This document shows positions 37,004 to 45,578 of a DNA stretch of 64,000 bases, one piece after another. Source of the stretch: Mycobacterium mantenii (lineage in GTDB: Bacteria > Actinomycetota > Actinomycetes > Mycobacteriales > Mycobacteriaceae); NCBI RefSeq assembly GCF_010731775.1, contig NZ_AP022590.1, positions 4,092,001 to 4,156,000 on the forward strand. Reading direction: 5' to 3'. Position numbers and translations under genes: made by a program. How positions within the stretch are numbered: the stretch's first letter is position 1; every line of letters starts with the position of its first letter. A model generated the notes under the pieces. It saw only the letters and a program-made list of their open reading frames with translations. It was not told where the DNA came from and made no database searches.

Positions 37004-37915
37004 TCAAAGCGAGTGGATTTGCTGCACCGGTAGTCGCGGCCCGCGGCGGGGTTCGTATGCCAGTCCGCTGGCTTCGAGCAGCCGCACCACACGCTGGCGG
37101 TGGGGCCGCATCGGCTCGAGTAGTTCGAGCATGCCCGAGTCGTCGACGGGCCGCCCCAACAGCGTCCACCCGATCATTTTCGGAATGTGGTAATCACCCA
37201 CCGACACGGCGTCGGCATCGCCGAAGGCGCGTTGCGCCGTCTCGGCGGCGGTCCATTCCCCCACGCCGGGCAGCGACATCAGCGCCGCACGCGCCTGCTC
37301 CGTCGACCGAGACACCAGCCGTTCTAACGAGGGGGCCCGCCGCGCACACGTCACCACCGCCTGGGCCCGCCTCGGATCGACGTTGGCGCGATGAAACTCC
37401 CACGACGGGATGTTCCGCCAAACCTGCGCGGACGGCATGACCCGCATCCCCTCCGGTGCCGGCCCGGGCGCCGGGGTCCCGTACTTCGACACCAGCACCC
37501 GCCACGAGCGAAACGCGTCGGCGCCGGGCACCCGCTGCTCGATGATCGCCGGGATCAGCGCCTCCAGCACCAGCCCGGTGCGGCCCAGGCGCAAGTGCGG
37601 AACCCTTTGGTGCGCGGCGGCAACCGTCGGGTGCCGCGGCACGAAGTCCGAGTCGTCGTCCTCGAGACCCAACATGCCGGGCAGCATTTCGATGAACTCC
37701 GGTGCGCCGCTGCCCCACGCCACACCGTGTGCGGCATTGTGGGTGACGCGGCTGATCCGGGCCGTGACGGGTCCGGTGGGCAGCAGGCTAGTGCGCCAGA
37801 TCGATCCGTCACCGGGAGCCCGGAAACACGGGTCCCCGCGGCCACGGCGAAGGGGCGCCAGCGTGTGCCCGAAGCTGACGGCTCCGGGGAACACGACCGT
37901 GCGCGTGCTCTTCAC
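37004..37915 (-). CDS. AlkA-like DNA glycosylase (HhH-GPD fold, Rv0142-like)
   Basis: A 303-residue helix-hairpin-helix DNA glycosylase relative. The HhH is LMSLPGVGEWTAAETAQRAFG (about 212-232) and the catalytic Asp follows in VSVGDYHIPK. The upstream segment LEALIPAIIEQRVPGADAFRSWRVLV matches AlkA/MPG II (IxQQxs). It would remove alkylated bases in base-excision repair. It is transcribed divergently from the small SnoaL gene with a 61-bp gap. Confidence 0.85.
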   Translation of the reverse strand: MKSTRTVVFPGAVSFGHTLAPLRRGRGDPCFRAPGDGSIWRTSLLPTGPVTARISRVTHNAAHGVAWGSGAPEFIEMLPGMLGLEDDDSDFVPRHPTVAAAHQRVPHLRLGRTGLVLEALIPAIIEQRVPGADAFRSWRVLVSKYGTPAPGPAPEGMRVMPSAQVWRNIPSWEFHRANVDPRRAQAVVTCARRAPSLERLVSRSTEQARAALMSLPGVGEWTAAETAQRAFGDADAVSVGDYHIPKMIGWTLLGRPVDDSGMLELLEPMRPHRQRVVRLLEASGLAYEPRRGPRLPVQQIHSL

Positions 37916-37976
37916 CTGTGACCTCCGACTGAACTGATTGACCGTGAACTGCGTCCCAAGTCAATATTGCGGTGTG

Positions 37977-38375
37977 ATGACGCCGTTCGATGACCCGCAG
38001 GGCGAACTGGCCTGGATGTTCCTGCAGAGCACCAGCGACGGCGGCGATCTTGACGAGGGTTTCGCCCTGCTCAGCGAAGACTTCACCTACTGGACGCTCT
38101 ACACGCGTACTTCCTGCGACAAGCAGACATTTCGGCGGGCGGTCGAGCGGCGCAAACAAGATCTCGAACTGACCATCGATTTGGAGCGCTGCGTCAACGA
38201 GGGCGAGACGGTGGTGGTAGAGGCGCAGGCGACCGGCACCACCTCCGCCGGCATCGAGTACGACAGCCCGTTCGTGTGCATCTTCGATACCCGCGACGGG
38301 CTGATCGTCGCGATGCGTTTGTACAGCGACACCCGCGCGGTAGCGAGCGCACTTCCCGGGTGGCTCCCCTACTGA
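37977..38375 (+). CDS. SnoaL-like small protein (Rv0141c-like)
   Basis: A 132-residue NTF2/SnoaL-like protein: AWMFLQSTSDGGDLDEGFALLSEDFTYWTLYTR, then VVVEAQATGTTSAGIEYDSPFVCIFDTRDGLIVAMRLYSDT. Length and pattern fit limonene-1,2-epoxide hydrolase/ketosteroid isomerase-like folds, but active-site residues cannot be assigned. The ATG at 37977 begins the conserved part; a TTG further upstream is less likely. Its end overlaps the convergent DUF427 gene by seven bases. Confidence 0.75.
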   Translation: MTPFDDPQGELAWMFLQSTSDGGDLDEGFALLSEDFTYWTLYTRTSCDKQTFRRAVERRKQDLELTIDLERCVNEGETVVVEAQATGTTSAGIEYDSPFVCIFDTRDGLIVAMRLYSDTRAVASALPGWLPY

Positions 38376-38749
38376 GCCGAGACGATGATGTCGGCCTTGT
38401 TGGGGTAGAACGCGACATGCCCGGCAATCGCCGCGACCGCCGGATACGGCTGCTCATACGTCCAGATCACGTCGTTGACAGTGTCACCGGCCGAGGTGGT
38501 CACGCTGTAGTAGCTGGCGTCGCCCTTGAAGGGGCAGTGTGTGGTGGTGTCGGTCCGGGTGAGCCGCTCCTGCACCACGTCGGCGATCGGAATGTATTGC
38601 ACCGCAGGCAAAGTGGCTTCACGCAGCTCGAGTGCGGCCGTACTGTCGGCGACGAGCTCGCCATTGACCGTGACCTGGACGCGGCCCTTGGTCGGCTCGA
38701 TGGTGATCGGGTGCCCGGCGCTGGGTTCTTTGATTTCCGGGTGGCTCAT
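38369..38749 (-). CDS. Single-domain DUF427 protein (Rv0140-like)
   Basis: A 126-residue DUF427 protein. It has the usual VQVTVNGELVADSTAALELREATLPAVQYIP, the hallmark THCPFKGDASYYSV and NDVIWTYEQPYPAVAAIAGHVAFYP. It is a single copy of the fold that occurs twice in the gene at 6444-7121. Function is not established. It lies 59 bp downstream of the methyltransferase-SDR-SnoaL cluster on the opposite side of the SnoaL gene. Confidence 0.85.
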   Translation of the reverse strand: MSHPEIKEPSAGHPITIEPTKGRVQVTVNGELVADSTAALELREATLPAVQYIPIADVVQERLTRTDTTTHCPFKGDASYYSVTTSAGDTVNDVIWTYEQPYPAVAAIAGHVAFYPNKADIIVSAQ

Positions 38750-38808
38750 GGATCCTCCTCAGACGCGGATAACGATTGCAACACCAGCCTGCGCCCATCA
38801 CTTCCCGA

Positions 38809-39633
38809 TCAGGCGGGGCCGAATGCGTAGCGGTGGTATTGCGACATGTTCGCCACGGCCGGTACCAGCGCCATGGTCCTGCCGAGCACCCGATACCTGC
38901 GCGGTAGCCACGTGAACGTCTCCGATTCGAACCACCGCTGCCAGGACAGCAAGCGGGTGCCGGGCACGGCGGACAGGATGTCGGCGGGTCCGTCGATACC
39001 CCAGCTCAGCTTTGAGCCCGAGCGGCGCACCACCTTGTTCATCCACTGCGACTTGATGCCCAACCGGTTGAAGGCGTCGAACTGAAGCTCGCCGGCTTCG
39101 AAGCGATCGACGATTCGGCGCAGCATCGCAACGCCCTCCGAGGGGTCGAGATACATGGTCAGTCCCTCGGCGATCATCAGCGTGGGCCGGTCGTTGGGTG
39201 TCTCGGCGACCCAGGCCGGGTCGATGACCGACGCCGCGATCACCCGGCGGTTATCGGTCGCGGGGTAGAGCTGGGTGCACAGCCTGGCGACATCGGGGTA
39301 GTCGATGTCGTACCACTCGACGTGCGGCCCCGGCTGCAACCGGAAGTAGCGGCTGTCCAACCCGCAGCCCACATGGAGAACGACGGCGCTTGGATGCGCG
39401 GCGAGGAATTGGCGCACCCAGATGTCGAAGTGCGCCGTGCGCGTCGTCACCGACGTCGAATTACGCGGCGTGATGGTGGTTTTCGACCAGTCGTAGTCGA
39501 TTCGCCCGACGATTTCCTTGGCGTAGCGATCACCCAGGATCGGCTTGGGCAGATCGGCGTCGAGGGCCTTGGCGTACAACGTCGCCAGCATGGTCTGCGG
39601 CGGCCCGTGCAGATCGAGCTGAAGGCGTCCCAC
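38809..39633 (-). CDS. SAM-dependent O-methyltransferase (LCMT-like)
   Basis: A 274-residue class I methyltransferase of the leucine carboxyl methyltransferase-like group. The SAM loop is VVLHVGCGLDSRYFRL, followed by VEWYDIDYPDVARL and TLMIAEGLTMYLDPSEGVAMLRRI. The C-terminal region is aromatic (SWQRWFESETFTWLPRRYR). A long open frame continues upstream into the SDR gene but is a shadow; the GTG at 39631-39633 starts the conserved part, 11 bp after the SDR stop. Substrate unknown. Confidence 0.8.
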   Translation of the reverse strand: MGRLQLDLHGPPQTMLATLYAKALDADLPKPILGDRYAKEIVGRIDYDWSKTTITPRNSTSVTTRTAHFDIWVRQFLAAHPSAVVLHVGCGLDSRYFRLQPGPHVEWYDIDYPDVARLCTQLYPATDNRRVIAASVIDPAWVAETPNDRPTLMIAEGLTMYLDPSEGVAMLRRIVDRFEAGELQFDAFNRLGIKSQWMNKVVRRSGSKLSWGIDGPADILSAVPGTRLLSWQRWFESETFTWLPRRYRVLGRTMALVPAVANMSQYHRYAFGPA

Positions 39634-39644
39634 GCGAACGAAGC

Positions 39645-40688
39645 CTATTCGGCGCGGGCGGCGCCGCTGTCCTGGGTGGCTTTTCGGCCGGCCTGCGCGG
39701 TCTTCAGTGCGGCCCAGAAGCGGGCCGCCTCGCGGATGGATTCCTGGACCGGGCGCGGCTGCCAGCCCAATTCGCGCACGGCCTTGCTGTGGTCGACGGG
39801 CGCCTCGGCACGCATCATGCGCACCGACGCGAGGCTGAGTTCGGCGTCCTTGCCGGTGAGTCGGGCCCGCAGATTGCCCAGCGCCCCCAGCGCATACAGC
39901 ATCGGGACCGGGATCGAGCGCCGCGGCACCGGCACCCCGGCCTCGTCGGCCGCGATCCGGACCACCTCTTTCAGCGCGATCATTCGTTCGGAGATCAAGT
40001 ACCGCTCGCCGATGCGCCCGTGTTCGGCGGCCAAGATCATGGCCCGGGCGGCGTCGGTGACGCCGACAGCTTCCAGCGCGATGCCCTCCATCGTGAAGGG
40101 CAGCTTGCCGAAGACCGCGCCGGCGATGAACGCTCCGTGCGGGGTGCGACCCCAGTCGCCGCTGCCGTAGGTCGTCGACACGCACATCGCCACCGCGGGC
40201 AGCCCGGCCTCGGCCACGTAGCGCATCACCAGGTTCTCGGCCTGGACCCGGGACTGGACGTAGTCCGACAACCCCCGGGTGCCGACGATGTCTTCTTCGG
40301 TCGCCACGTGCCCGTGGCGCCGGCCGACGGTCGCGTAGGTGCTGGTGAAGATGAACCGGCGCAGGTCGGGTTGCGTGACGGCCACATCGAGAACGTTGCG
40401 CAACCCTTCGACGTTGGTGCGAAACAGTGGCGAGGTGTCGCGCAGCCAGGCGCGGGTGTCGACGACGCAGTAATAGACGTCGTCGACGCCGTCCATCGCC
40501 TCCTGCAGCACGGCGGTGTCGAACACGTCGCCGTGAAATCGGGTCAGCGCGAGGTCATCGATGGCGCGGGTATTGGCGTTCGACCGCACCATCGCCCGGA
40601 CGTCCGCGCCGTCGGCGACAAGCTGGCGGGTCACATGCGACCCCAGGAAGCCGTTGGCGCCGATGACCAGCTTTGGTTTCGTGCTCAC
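39645..40688 (-). CDS. NAD-dependent epimerase/dehydratase family SDR (Rv0139-like)
   Basis: A 347-residue extended SDR. The cofactor motif is IGANGFLGSHVTRQL and the region GVDDVYYCVVDTRAW matches the family. The expected YxxxK helix reads SDYVQSRVQAENLVMR, so the usual Lys appears as Arg. Domains resemble dihydroflavonol reductase/3beta-HSD-like enzymes. The GTG at 40686-40688 with GAGGG just before it is the best start. It sits between the SnoaL gene and the methyltransferase, 14 and 11 bp away. Confidence 0.87.
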   Translation of the reverse strand: MSTKPKLVIGANGFLGSHVTRQLVADGADVRAMVRSNANTRAIDDLALTRFHGDVFDTAVLQEAMDGVDDVYYCVVDTRAWLRDTSPLFRTNVEGLRNVLDVAVTQPDLRRFIFTSTYATVGRRHGHVATEEDIVGTRGLSDYVQSRVQAENLVMRYVAEAGLPAVAMCVSTTYGSGDWGRTPHGAFIAGAVFGKLPFTMEGIALEAVGVTDAARAMILAAEHGRIGERYLISERMIALKEVVRIAADEAGVPVPRRSIPVPMLYALGALGNLRARLTGKDAELSLASVRMMRAEAPVDHSKAVRELGWQPRPVQESIREAARFWAALKTAQAGRKATQDSGAARAE

Positions 40689-40702
40689 GGATCCCTCTTC
40701 CC

Positions 40703-41209
40703 TCACTGTTGGCCGCCGTTCTCCCGCATCCAGCGCGCAGCCTCGTCGTCGAACGTGCCCAGGGCCTGCGCCTTGCGGCACCACTTCATCCCGGCCCGCA
40801 GGAAGCGCAACGGGTTGTAGATGTCTTCCTGCCGACACCACAGGCCCTCACCGGCGTAGGTGATGATCGAGATGTTGGTCGCGGTGATGACGCTGCCGTC
40901 CCCGGGATCGCGCATCGGGTTGTCGAGTTCCATGATGATGCGCCCCGTCGGCTCGTCGATCACCGACCACAGCGACGGGAACGCCACCATGTGGCTGCCG
41001 GGAAAGCTGCTCATCGTCCGGCTGATCCACGCACGGACCTCGTCGCGGCCGTGCATGGTGCCCGCCGCGTGCTCGATGTACAGGACGTCGGGTGTGTAGT
41101 GCTGGACCCACGCGTCCCAGTCCTGCGATCGCGCCGCCGCATCGACGGTCGCTTCGAATTCTTCGAAGGCGGCGGCCAGTTCGCTACGGGAGAACTTCGG
41201 CGTGCTCAT
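40703..41209 (-). CDS. SnoaL-like protein (Rv0138-like)
   Basis: A 168-residue SnoaL/NTF2-like protein: [53 protein letters not shown], then [43 protein letters not shown]. The pattern matches hydroxylase/cyclase-like mycobacterial proteins, with no assigned reaction. It is the first gene of the SnoaL-SDR-methyltransferase operon and faces msrA across 73 bp. Confidence 0.8.
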   Translation of the reverse strand: MSTPKFSRSELAAAFEEFEATVDAAARSQDWDAWVQHYTPDVLYIEHAAGTMHGRDEVRAWISRTMSSFPGSHMVAFPSLWSVIDEPTGRIIMELDNPMRDPGDGSVITATNISIITYAGEGLWCRQEDIYNPLRFLRAGMKWCRKAQALGTFDDEAARWMRENGGQQ

Positions 41210-41282
41210 GATTTCGCGGCCCGTTGCAACTCATCGGCGGAGTGTAGCCTGGCGTCATTGTTGCCGGTTAGGAGGACGAACG

Positions 41283-41795
41283 ATGACCAACCAGAAAGCA
41301 ATTCTGGCCGGCGGCTGCTTTTGGGGAATGCAGGAACTGATCCGCAAGCAGCCGGGCGTGGTGTCCACCCGGGTCGGTTACACCGGCGGTGAGGTCCCTA
41401 ACGCGACCTATCGCAACCACGGCACGCACGCCGAAGCCATCGAGATCGTCTATGACCCGACGCTCACCGATTACCGCACGATGCTGGAGTTCTTCTTCCA
41501 GATTCACGATCCGACAACGAAAGACCGGCAGGGCAACGACCGGGGACCCAGTTACCGGTCGGCCATTTTCTACCTCGACGATGAGCAGAAGCGGATCGCG
41601 CTGGACACCATCGCCGATGTCGAGGCGTCCGGGCTGTGGCCGGGCAAGGTGGTGACCGAGGTCAGTCCGGCCGGCGACTTCTGGGAAGCCGAGCCCGAAC
41701 ATCAGGACTACCTGCAGCACTATCCCAACGGATACACCTGCCACTACATCCGCCCCGGCTGGAAGCTGCCGCGCCGCGCCACCGCGGACCAGTAG
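41283..41795 (+). CDS. msrA: Peptide methionine sulfoxide reductase A
   Basis: A 170-residue MsrA, which reduces the S-epimer of methionine sulfoxide in oxidised proteins. The active site GGCFWG is at residues 10-15, and GYTGG and the ending [24 protein letters not shown] are family features. AGGAGGA lies six bases before the ATG, a strong site. Order matches Rv0137c. It is probably cytosolic and expressed on its own. Confidence 0.95.
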   Translation: MTNQKAILAGGCFWGMQELIRKQPGVVSTRVGYTGGEVPNATYRNHGTHAEAIEIVYDPTLTDYRTMLEFFFQIHDPTTKDRQGNDRGPSYRSAIFYLDDEQKRIALDTIADVEASGLWPGKVVTEVSPAGDFWEAEPEHQDYLQHYPNGYTCHYIRPGWKLPRRATADQ

Positions 41796-41930
41796 TAGGA
41801 GTCGGGTCCGGCGCCCTTCCGGCGCTGTGCGGCGCCACCGTTAACGGGGCGCAACGATGTCGCTCACAACATCGACATCGCGGTCCAGCAGGCGCAAGAT
41901 CTAACGCGAGTGCGCGCCATCGTGGGTGCG

Positions 41931-41950
41931 CTTTTCATATGCGTGAAAAG
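41931..41950. promoter_or_regulatory. Inverted repeat CTTTTCA-N6-TGAAAAG before mdlC
   Basis: A perfect 7-bp inverted repeat with a 6-bp spacer, 26 bp upstream of the mdlC ATG. The position suits a repressor site. The neighbouring PucR-like regulator is broken, so its partner regulator may be lost or lie elsewhere. Confidence 0.5.
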
Positions 41951-41976
41951 TCCGCTCGCGAAGGGAACTTGGGCTC

Positions 41977-43590
41977 ATGTCGTCTTCACCTACCGTCTGG
42001 GATGTCACCTACGACCTGCTGCGCTCGTTGGGGTTGACGACGGTGTTCGGCAATCCGGGATCGACCGAGCAGACGTTCCTGAAGAACTTTCCCGACGACT
42101 TCAGCTACGTGCTGGGACTGCAGGAGGCGTCGGTGCTGGCCATGGCGGACGGTTTCGCACAGTCCACCGGCAAGCCCGCCCTGGTGAACCTGCACACCGC
42201 GGCGGGCACCGGTAACGCCATGGGGAGCCTTATCGCGGCGTACAAGAGCAACACCCCGCTGATCGTCACGGCGGGTCAGCAAACTCGCGAAATGGTGCTC
42301 TGCGAGCCATATCTGACCAACACCAGCGAGACCCAGCTGCCACTGCCGTGGGTGAAGTGGGCGTATCAGCCCGCCCGTGCCGAGGACGTGCCGGCGGCGT
42401 TCATGCGGGCCTACACCCTCGCGGTGCAGCCGCCGTCGGGCCCGGTGTATCTGTCCATCCCGCTTGACGACTGGGAGAAGCCGGCGCTCGGTCCGGCCGT
42501 GATCCGCACAGCAAGTCAGCGCTGTGCGCCGGAAGCCGCTCGCCTCAGGACTTTCGCCGAGCGCATCAACCGGGCGCGGCGGCCGCTGCTGGTGTTCGGC
42601 CCCGAGGTCGATCGGGCCGGCGCCTGGGATGCCGCCGTTGTGTTCGCCGAGAAGGTCAACGCGCCTGTACATGCAAGCGCGCTGCCGGACCGATTGTCGT
42701 TCCCCGAGGATCATCCGCTGTATCAGGGCATGTTGCCGATGACCATCGCCGAGGTGACCGAGGTGTTGCGCGGGCATGACCTCGTGGTGGTCATCGGCGC
42801 GCAAGTGTTCCGCTACTACCCGTATGTGGCCGGGGACTACCTACCCGACGGCACCGACCTGTTGCACATCACCGCCGATCCGTGGCTGACGGGTGCCGCA
42901 CCGGTGGGCGACAGCTTGTTGAGCGACACACGGCTTGCCCTGCAGGAGCTGACCCCGCTGATCGAAACCGGTTCGGGTAGGCCAACACCCAGCCCGCTGG
43001 ACCGCACCCCGGGAACGGTGGAGCCGGCCGGCGCCCCGTTGACCCCGGCTCAGGTGTATTCCGCCTTGAACACGGTGAAGCCGCCTGGGGCGGCGCTGGT
43101 CAACGAATCGACGTCGACACTGGCCGAGCAGGCGCGCTGGCTGCCAACCGTGCGGTCGAACTCGTTCTTCGCCACCGGCAGCGGGGGGATCGGGTGGGGC
43201 GTACCGGGCGCGGTCGGCGTCGCGCTGGGCGACCGTGCCAGTGGCCGCAAGCGGGCCGTGGTGGCGACGATCGGCGACGGATCGTTTCAGTATTCCATTC
43301 AAGCGATCTGGACGGCGGCCCAGCACAAACTGCCGATTGTGTTCGTGGTGATGCGCAACGGCGAGTACGCCGTCTTGAAATCCTTTGCATTACTTGAAAA
43401 AACGCCAGGGGTACCGGGGTTAGACCTGCCCGGCCTGGATATCGAATCGCTGGCGACCGGCTTCGGCTGCCATGCTGTCACGGTGGGCGATACGGAGCAG
43501 TTGGTCAAGGAATTCGACGTTGCACTTTCTGCCGACGGACCCACCGTCATCGTGGTGCCCACGAAACCCCAAGTCGCGCATCTGGGCTGA
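41977..43590 (+). CDS. mdlC: Thiamine-diphosphate-dependent decarboxylase, benzoylformate decarboxylase-like
   Basis: A 537-residue ThDP enzyme that most resembles benzoylformate decarboxylase. Ser29 (GNPGST), Glu50 (GLQEA) and His73 (NLHTAAG) match the BFD residues Ser26, Glu47 and His70. The ThDP/Mg motif is IGDGSFQYSIQ ... VMRNGEY. The segment equal to BFD's FRYHQY reads FRYYPY, so catalytic His281 appears as Tyr281. The reaction may therefore be different or slower. GAAGGGA lies ten bases before the ATG. It is followed directly by two gene remnants. Confidence 0.8.
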   Translation: MSSSPTVWDVTYDLLRSLGLTTVFGNPGSTEQTFLKNFPDDFSYVLGLQEASVLAMADGFAQSTGKPALVNLHTAAGTGNAMGSLIAAYKSNTPLIVTAGQQTREMVLCEPYLTNTSETQLPLPWVKWAYQPARAEDVPAAFMRAYTLAVQPPSGPVYLSIPLDDWEKPALGPAVIRTASQRCAPEAARLRTFAERINRARRPLLVFGPEVDRAGAWDAAVVFAEKVNAPVHASALPDRLSFPEDHPLYQGMLPMTIAEVTEVLRGHDLVVVIGAQVFRYYPYVAGDYLPDGTDLLHITADPWLTGAAPVGDSLLSDTRLALQELTPLIETGSGRPTPSPLDRTPGTVEPAGAPLTPAQVYSALNTVKPPGAALVNESTSTLAEQARWLPTVRSNSFFATGSGGIGWGVPGAVGVALGDRASGRKRAVVATIGDGSFQYSIQAIWTAAQHKLPIVFVVMRNGEYAVLKSFALLEKTPGVPGLDLPGLDIESLATGFGCHAVTVGDTEQLVKEFDVALSADGPTVIVVPTKPQVAHLG

Positions 43591-43707
43591 GAAGCCGATG
43601 CGCGCGACTACAACGAATTGTCCTGGCGCTCCGGTGAACTCTTCGAAGCCATCCGGGCCGGGTCGATAACCGTCACCACGGGCGAACGTCAGCCCAACGA
43701 TAATTGA
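43591..43707 (+). pseudogene. Remnant of a quinone/zinc-binding oxidoreductase C-terminus
   Basis: In the same frame as mdlC, right after its stop, the sequence reads EADARDYNELSWRSGELFEAIRAG and then SITVTTGERQPN up to a TGA at 43705-43707. This closely fits the C-terminal block of NADPH:quinone oxidoreductases (RxGELFxAIxxGxLxVxxGxRYPL) but lacks the rest of the gene and the usual final helix. It looks like the leftover of a deleted qor-type gene. I infer this from the pattern only. Confidence 0.5.
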
Positions 43708-44116
43708 CCTCGGGCAAACGGCCGGCGCCTTGCACTACGCGAGGATCGCGATGACGGCGTCGCGGCCCGATCGCGGCCCGATCACCGTCTTCGACCGCGA
43801 CGTCATGGCCATCACGGCCGTGGCCGCCCCCGAAGTGATGGACCGCGTCGCGGCCAACGTTCTCGGTGCGCTGGATGAATTGCCCGCGCACGAACGAGAA
43901 GCACTGCTCGACACGCTGGAGGCGTGGTTCGACCACGGGGGTTCGGCCGAGCGTGCCGCGCAGGCCCTGTATGTCCACCCCAATACGGTGCGCCAGCGGC
44001 TACGCAAGATCGAGCAGCGGACGGGACGCCCGGTTACCGAACCGCGTGCCGCCGCGGAATTGTGTGTTGCGTTGGAAACGACCCGGCGCACCGGCACGCC
44101 GCGAGGCGAAGGCTGA
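43706..44116 (+). pseudogene. Remnant of a PucR/CdaR-type regulator (C-terminal HTH only)
   Basis: About 136 codons match only the C-terminal end of PucR-family regulators: ALHYARIAM and FDRDVMAITAVAAPEVMDRVAANVLGALDELPAHEREALLDTLEAWFDHGGSAERAAQALYVHPNTVRQRLRKIEQRTGR. The last part is the helix-turn-helix. Whole members are about 350-550 residues, so the N-terminal sensor is missing. A start at 43730 or at the ATG at 43750 could still yield a small DNA-binding protein. It probably once regulated mdlC and the lost oxidoreductase. Confidence 0.6.
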
Positions 44117-44126
44117 CCTGGGTCAG
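44113..44126. terminator. Short dyad between convergent ends (weak)
   Basis: CTGACC-TG-GGTCAG is a perfect 6-bp dyad around the stop of the PucR remnant and just before the CYP138 stop. The two-base loop is too tight for a normal hairpin, so it may open further or be a protein site. Low certainty. Confidence 0.2.
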
Positions 44127-44128
44127 GC

Positions 44129-45448
44129 TCAGCGCCGGTGCATCACAATCCGGCCGCCGTCCTTCGGCGTGAACGCCACCCCGCGGCAATGCCAATGCTC
44201 ATCCGGTGCGTCTGTGGTTTCAATAGTGCAGTGGCGCAACACCGTTCGAAGCACCACATCCATCTCCATGTTGGCGAATGCCGCCCCGACACATCGGCGG
44301 GTCCCGCCGCCGAACGGCACCCAGGACAGCGCCGACGGTTTCGTTCCAATAAAGCGCTGGGGGTCGAAGCGCTTGGGATCGGGGAACAGCTCGGGGTTGT
44401 CGTGTAGTTGCGCGATGCCGACGATGATCGAATAACCGCGCGGAATCAGCCACTCGCCGAGTTGGAAGGTCTCTGGATAAACGTGGCGACCGGCGAAGTC
44501 GATCACCGTCCTCGCCCGCTGGACCTCCAGGATGGTCGCCTGGCGAAGCTCGCTGCCGCCGCTGTCGGCCTCCTCGACGAGTGCCCTCAGCAGGTCTGGG
44601 TGCCGGCTTATCCGCTCGAACGCCCAGCCCAACGTCGACGCGGTGGTTTCGTGCCCGGCCGCCAGCAGGGCGAGCAGCTCGTCACCAATGTCCTTCCGCG
44701 ACATGGCCGAACCGTCGTCGTAGGTGCTGCGCAGCAGCAGGGCGAGCACGTCGGTCCGCTCGGCGAAATTGGGGTCCGCGCGCTCGGCCGCGATCAACGT
44801 GTCGATGACCTTGTCGTACTGACGCCGCCACTTGTCCAGGCGGGACCACGGGCTGAACCGGCCGTAATTCCGTTTCGGCTTCGGCAGCGACGCCAGACGC
44901 GAGCCCAGGGTGACCCAGGGCGGGATGAGCCGGCGCAGCTCGTCGAGTTCGGCGCCGTCGGCCCCGAAGACCGCGCGCAGGATGGCGTTCAGCGTGATCC
45001 GCATCATCGGTGGCAGCGTTGCGAAAGACTCGCCCTGCGGCCAGCCGGCGATCTCGCGCAGCGTCTCCTCTTCGATGATGCTCTCGTAGTTCTTCATGCT
45101 CTTGCCGTGAAACGGCGGCGCCAACAGCCGCCGCCGGCGGCGGTGTTCGTCGCCCTCGAGCCCGAATACCGAGCCGTAACCGAACAATCTGCTCAAATTG
45201 GGCTGGATGTTGCCTAGCTCGTCGGGGCTGGTGGTGAAGATCTGCTTGGCCAGCTCGGGGTCACTGACCGCAATGACGCGCCCCCACATCGGAAGCCGCA
45301 ACGTGAAGACACTGCCATAGCGGCGCGACAGTCGTCGCATCATCGTGCGCCGCGACACCGCGAATCCAAGGCCCTGAAATACCTTGGGAATTCGGGCCGC
45401 CGGAGGCAACTTGACTGCGGCCGGCGGGGCGGTGACTTGTTGGCTCAT
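44129..45448 (-). CDS. cyp138: Cytochrome P450, CYP138-like
   Basis: A 439-residue P450 of the CYP138 type. The I-helix is AGHETT (264-269), the ExxR is EVQR (308-311), and the heme loop is FGGGTRRCVG with Cys386 as ligand. The N-terminus lacks a membrane anchor. The order (TetR divergent, ephF next) matches Rv0135c-Rv0136. A longer open frame upstream is excluded because it would run through two operators; the ATG at 45446-45448 has GGGAGAAG before it. Natural substrate unknown. Confidence 0.93.
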   Translation of the reverse strand: MSQQVTAPPAAVKLPPAARIPKVFQGLGFAVSRRTMMRRLSRRYGSVFTLRLPMWGRVIAVSDPELAKQIFTTSPDELGNIQPNLSRLFGYGSVFGLEGDEHRRRRRLLAPPFHGKSMKNYESIIEEETLREIAGWPQGESFATLPPMMRITLNAILRAVFGADGAELDELRRLIPPWVTLGSRLASLPKPKRNYGRFSPWSRLDKWRRQYDKVIDTLIAAERADPNFAERTDVLALLLRSTYDDGSAMSRKDIGDELLALLAAGHETTASTLGWAFERISRHPDLLRALVEEADSGGSELRQATILEVQRARTVIDFAGRHVYPETFQLGEWLIPRGYSIIVGIAQLHDNPELFPDPKRFDPQRFIGTKPSALSWVPFGGGTRRCVGAAFANMEMDVVLRTVLRHCTIETTDAPDEHWHCRGVAFTPKDGGRIVMHRR

Positions 45449-45487
45449 GACGATGACTTCTCCCAACATATGGCCCGGCACCGGGGT

Positions 45488-45503
45488 GGTACGGCAATGT
45501 ACC
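45488..45503. promoter_or_regulatory. Operator copy 1, GGTAC-N6-GTACC
   Basis: A perfect 5-bp inverted repeat with a 6-bp spacer in the 130-bp divergent gap between cyp138 and the tetR gene. A second copy lies 34 bp downstream with the same arms and spacer, which strongly suggests TetR binding sites. Confidence 0.7.
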
Positions 45504-45521
45504 GCAGGTTCTTCCCGGCAC

Positions 45522-45537
45522 GGTACTCTGAAGTACC
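45522..45537. promoter_or_regulatory. Operator copy 2, GGTAC-N6-GTACC
   Basis: Second perfect copy of the dyad. It ends 41 bp before the tetR GTG at 45579. The centre-to-centre distance from copy 1 is 34 bp, about three helical turns, so two dimers could bind the same DNA face. Confidence 0.7.
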
Positions 45538-45578
45538 AAGCCTGACAAGGTGCCGCACCCACCGAAAGGGGCGCCCGC

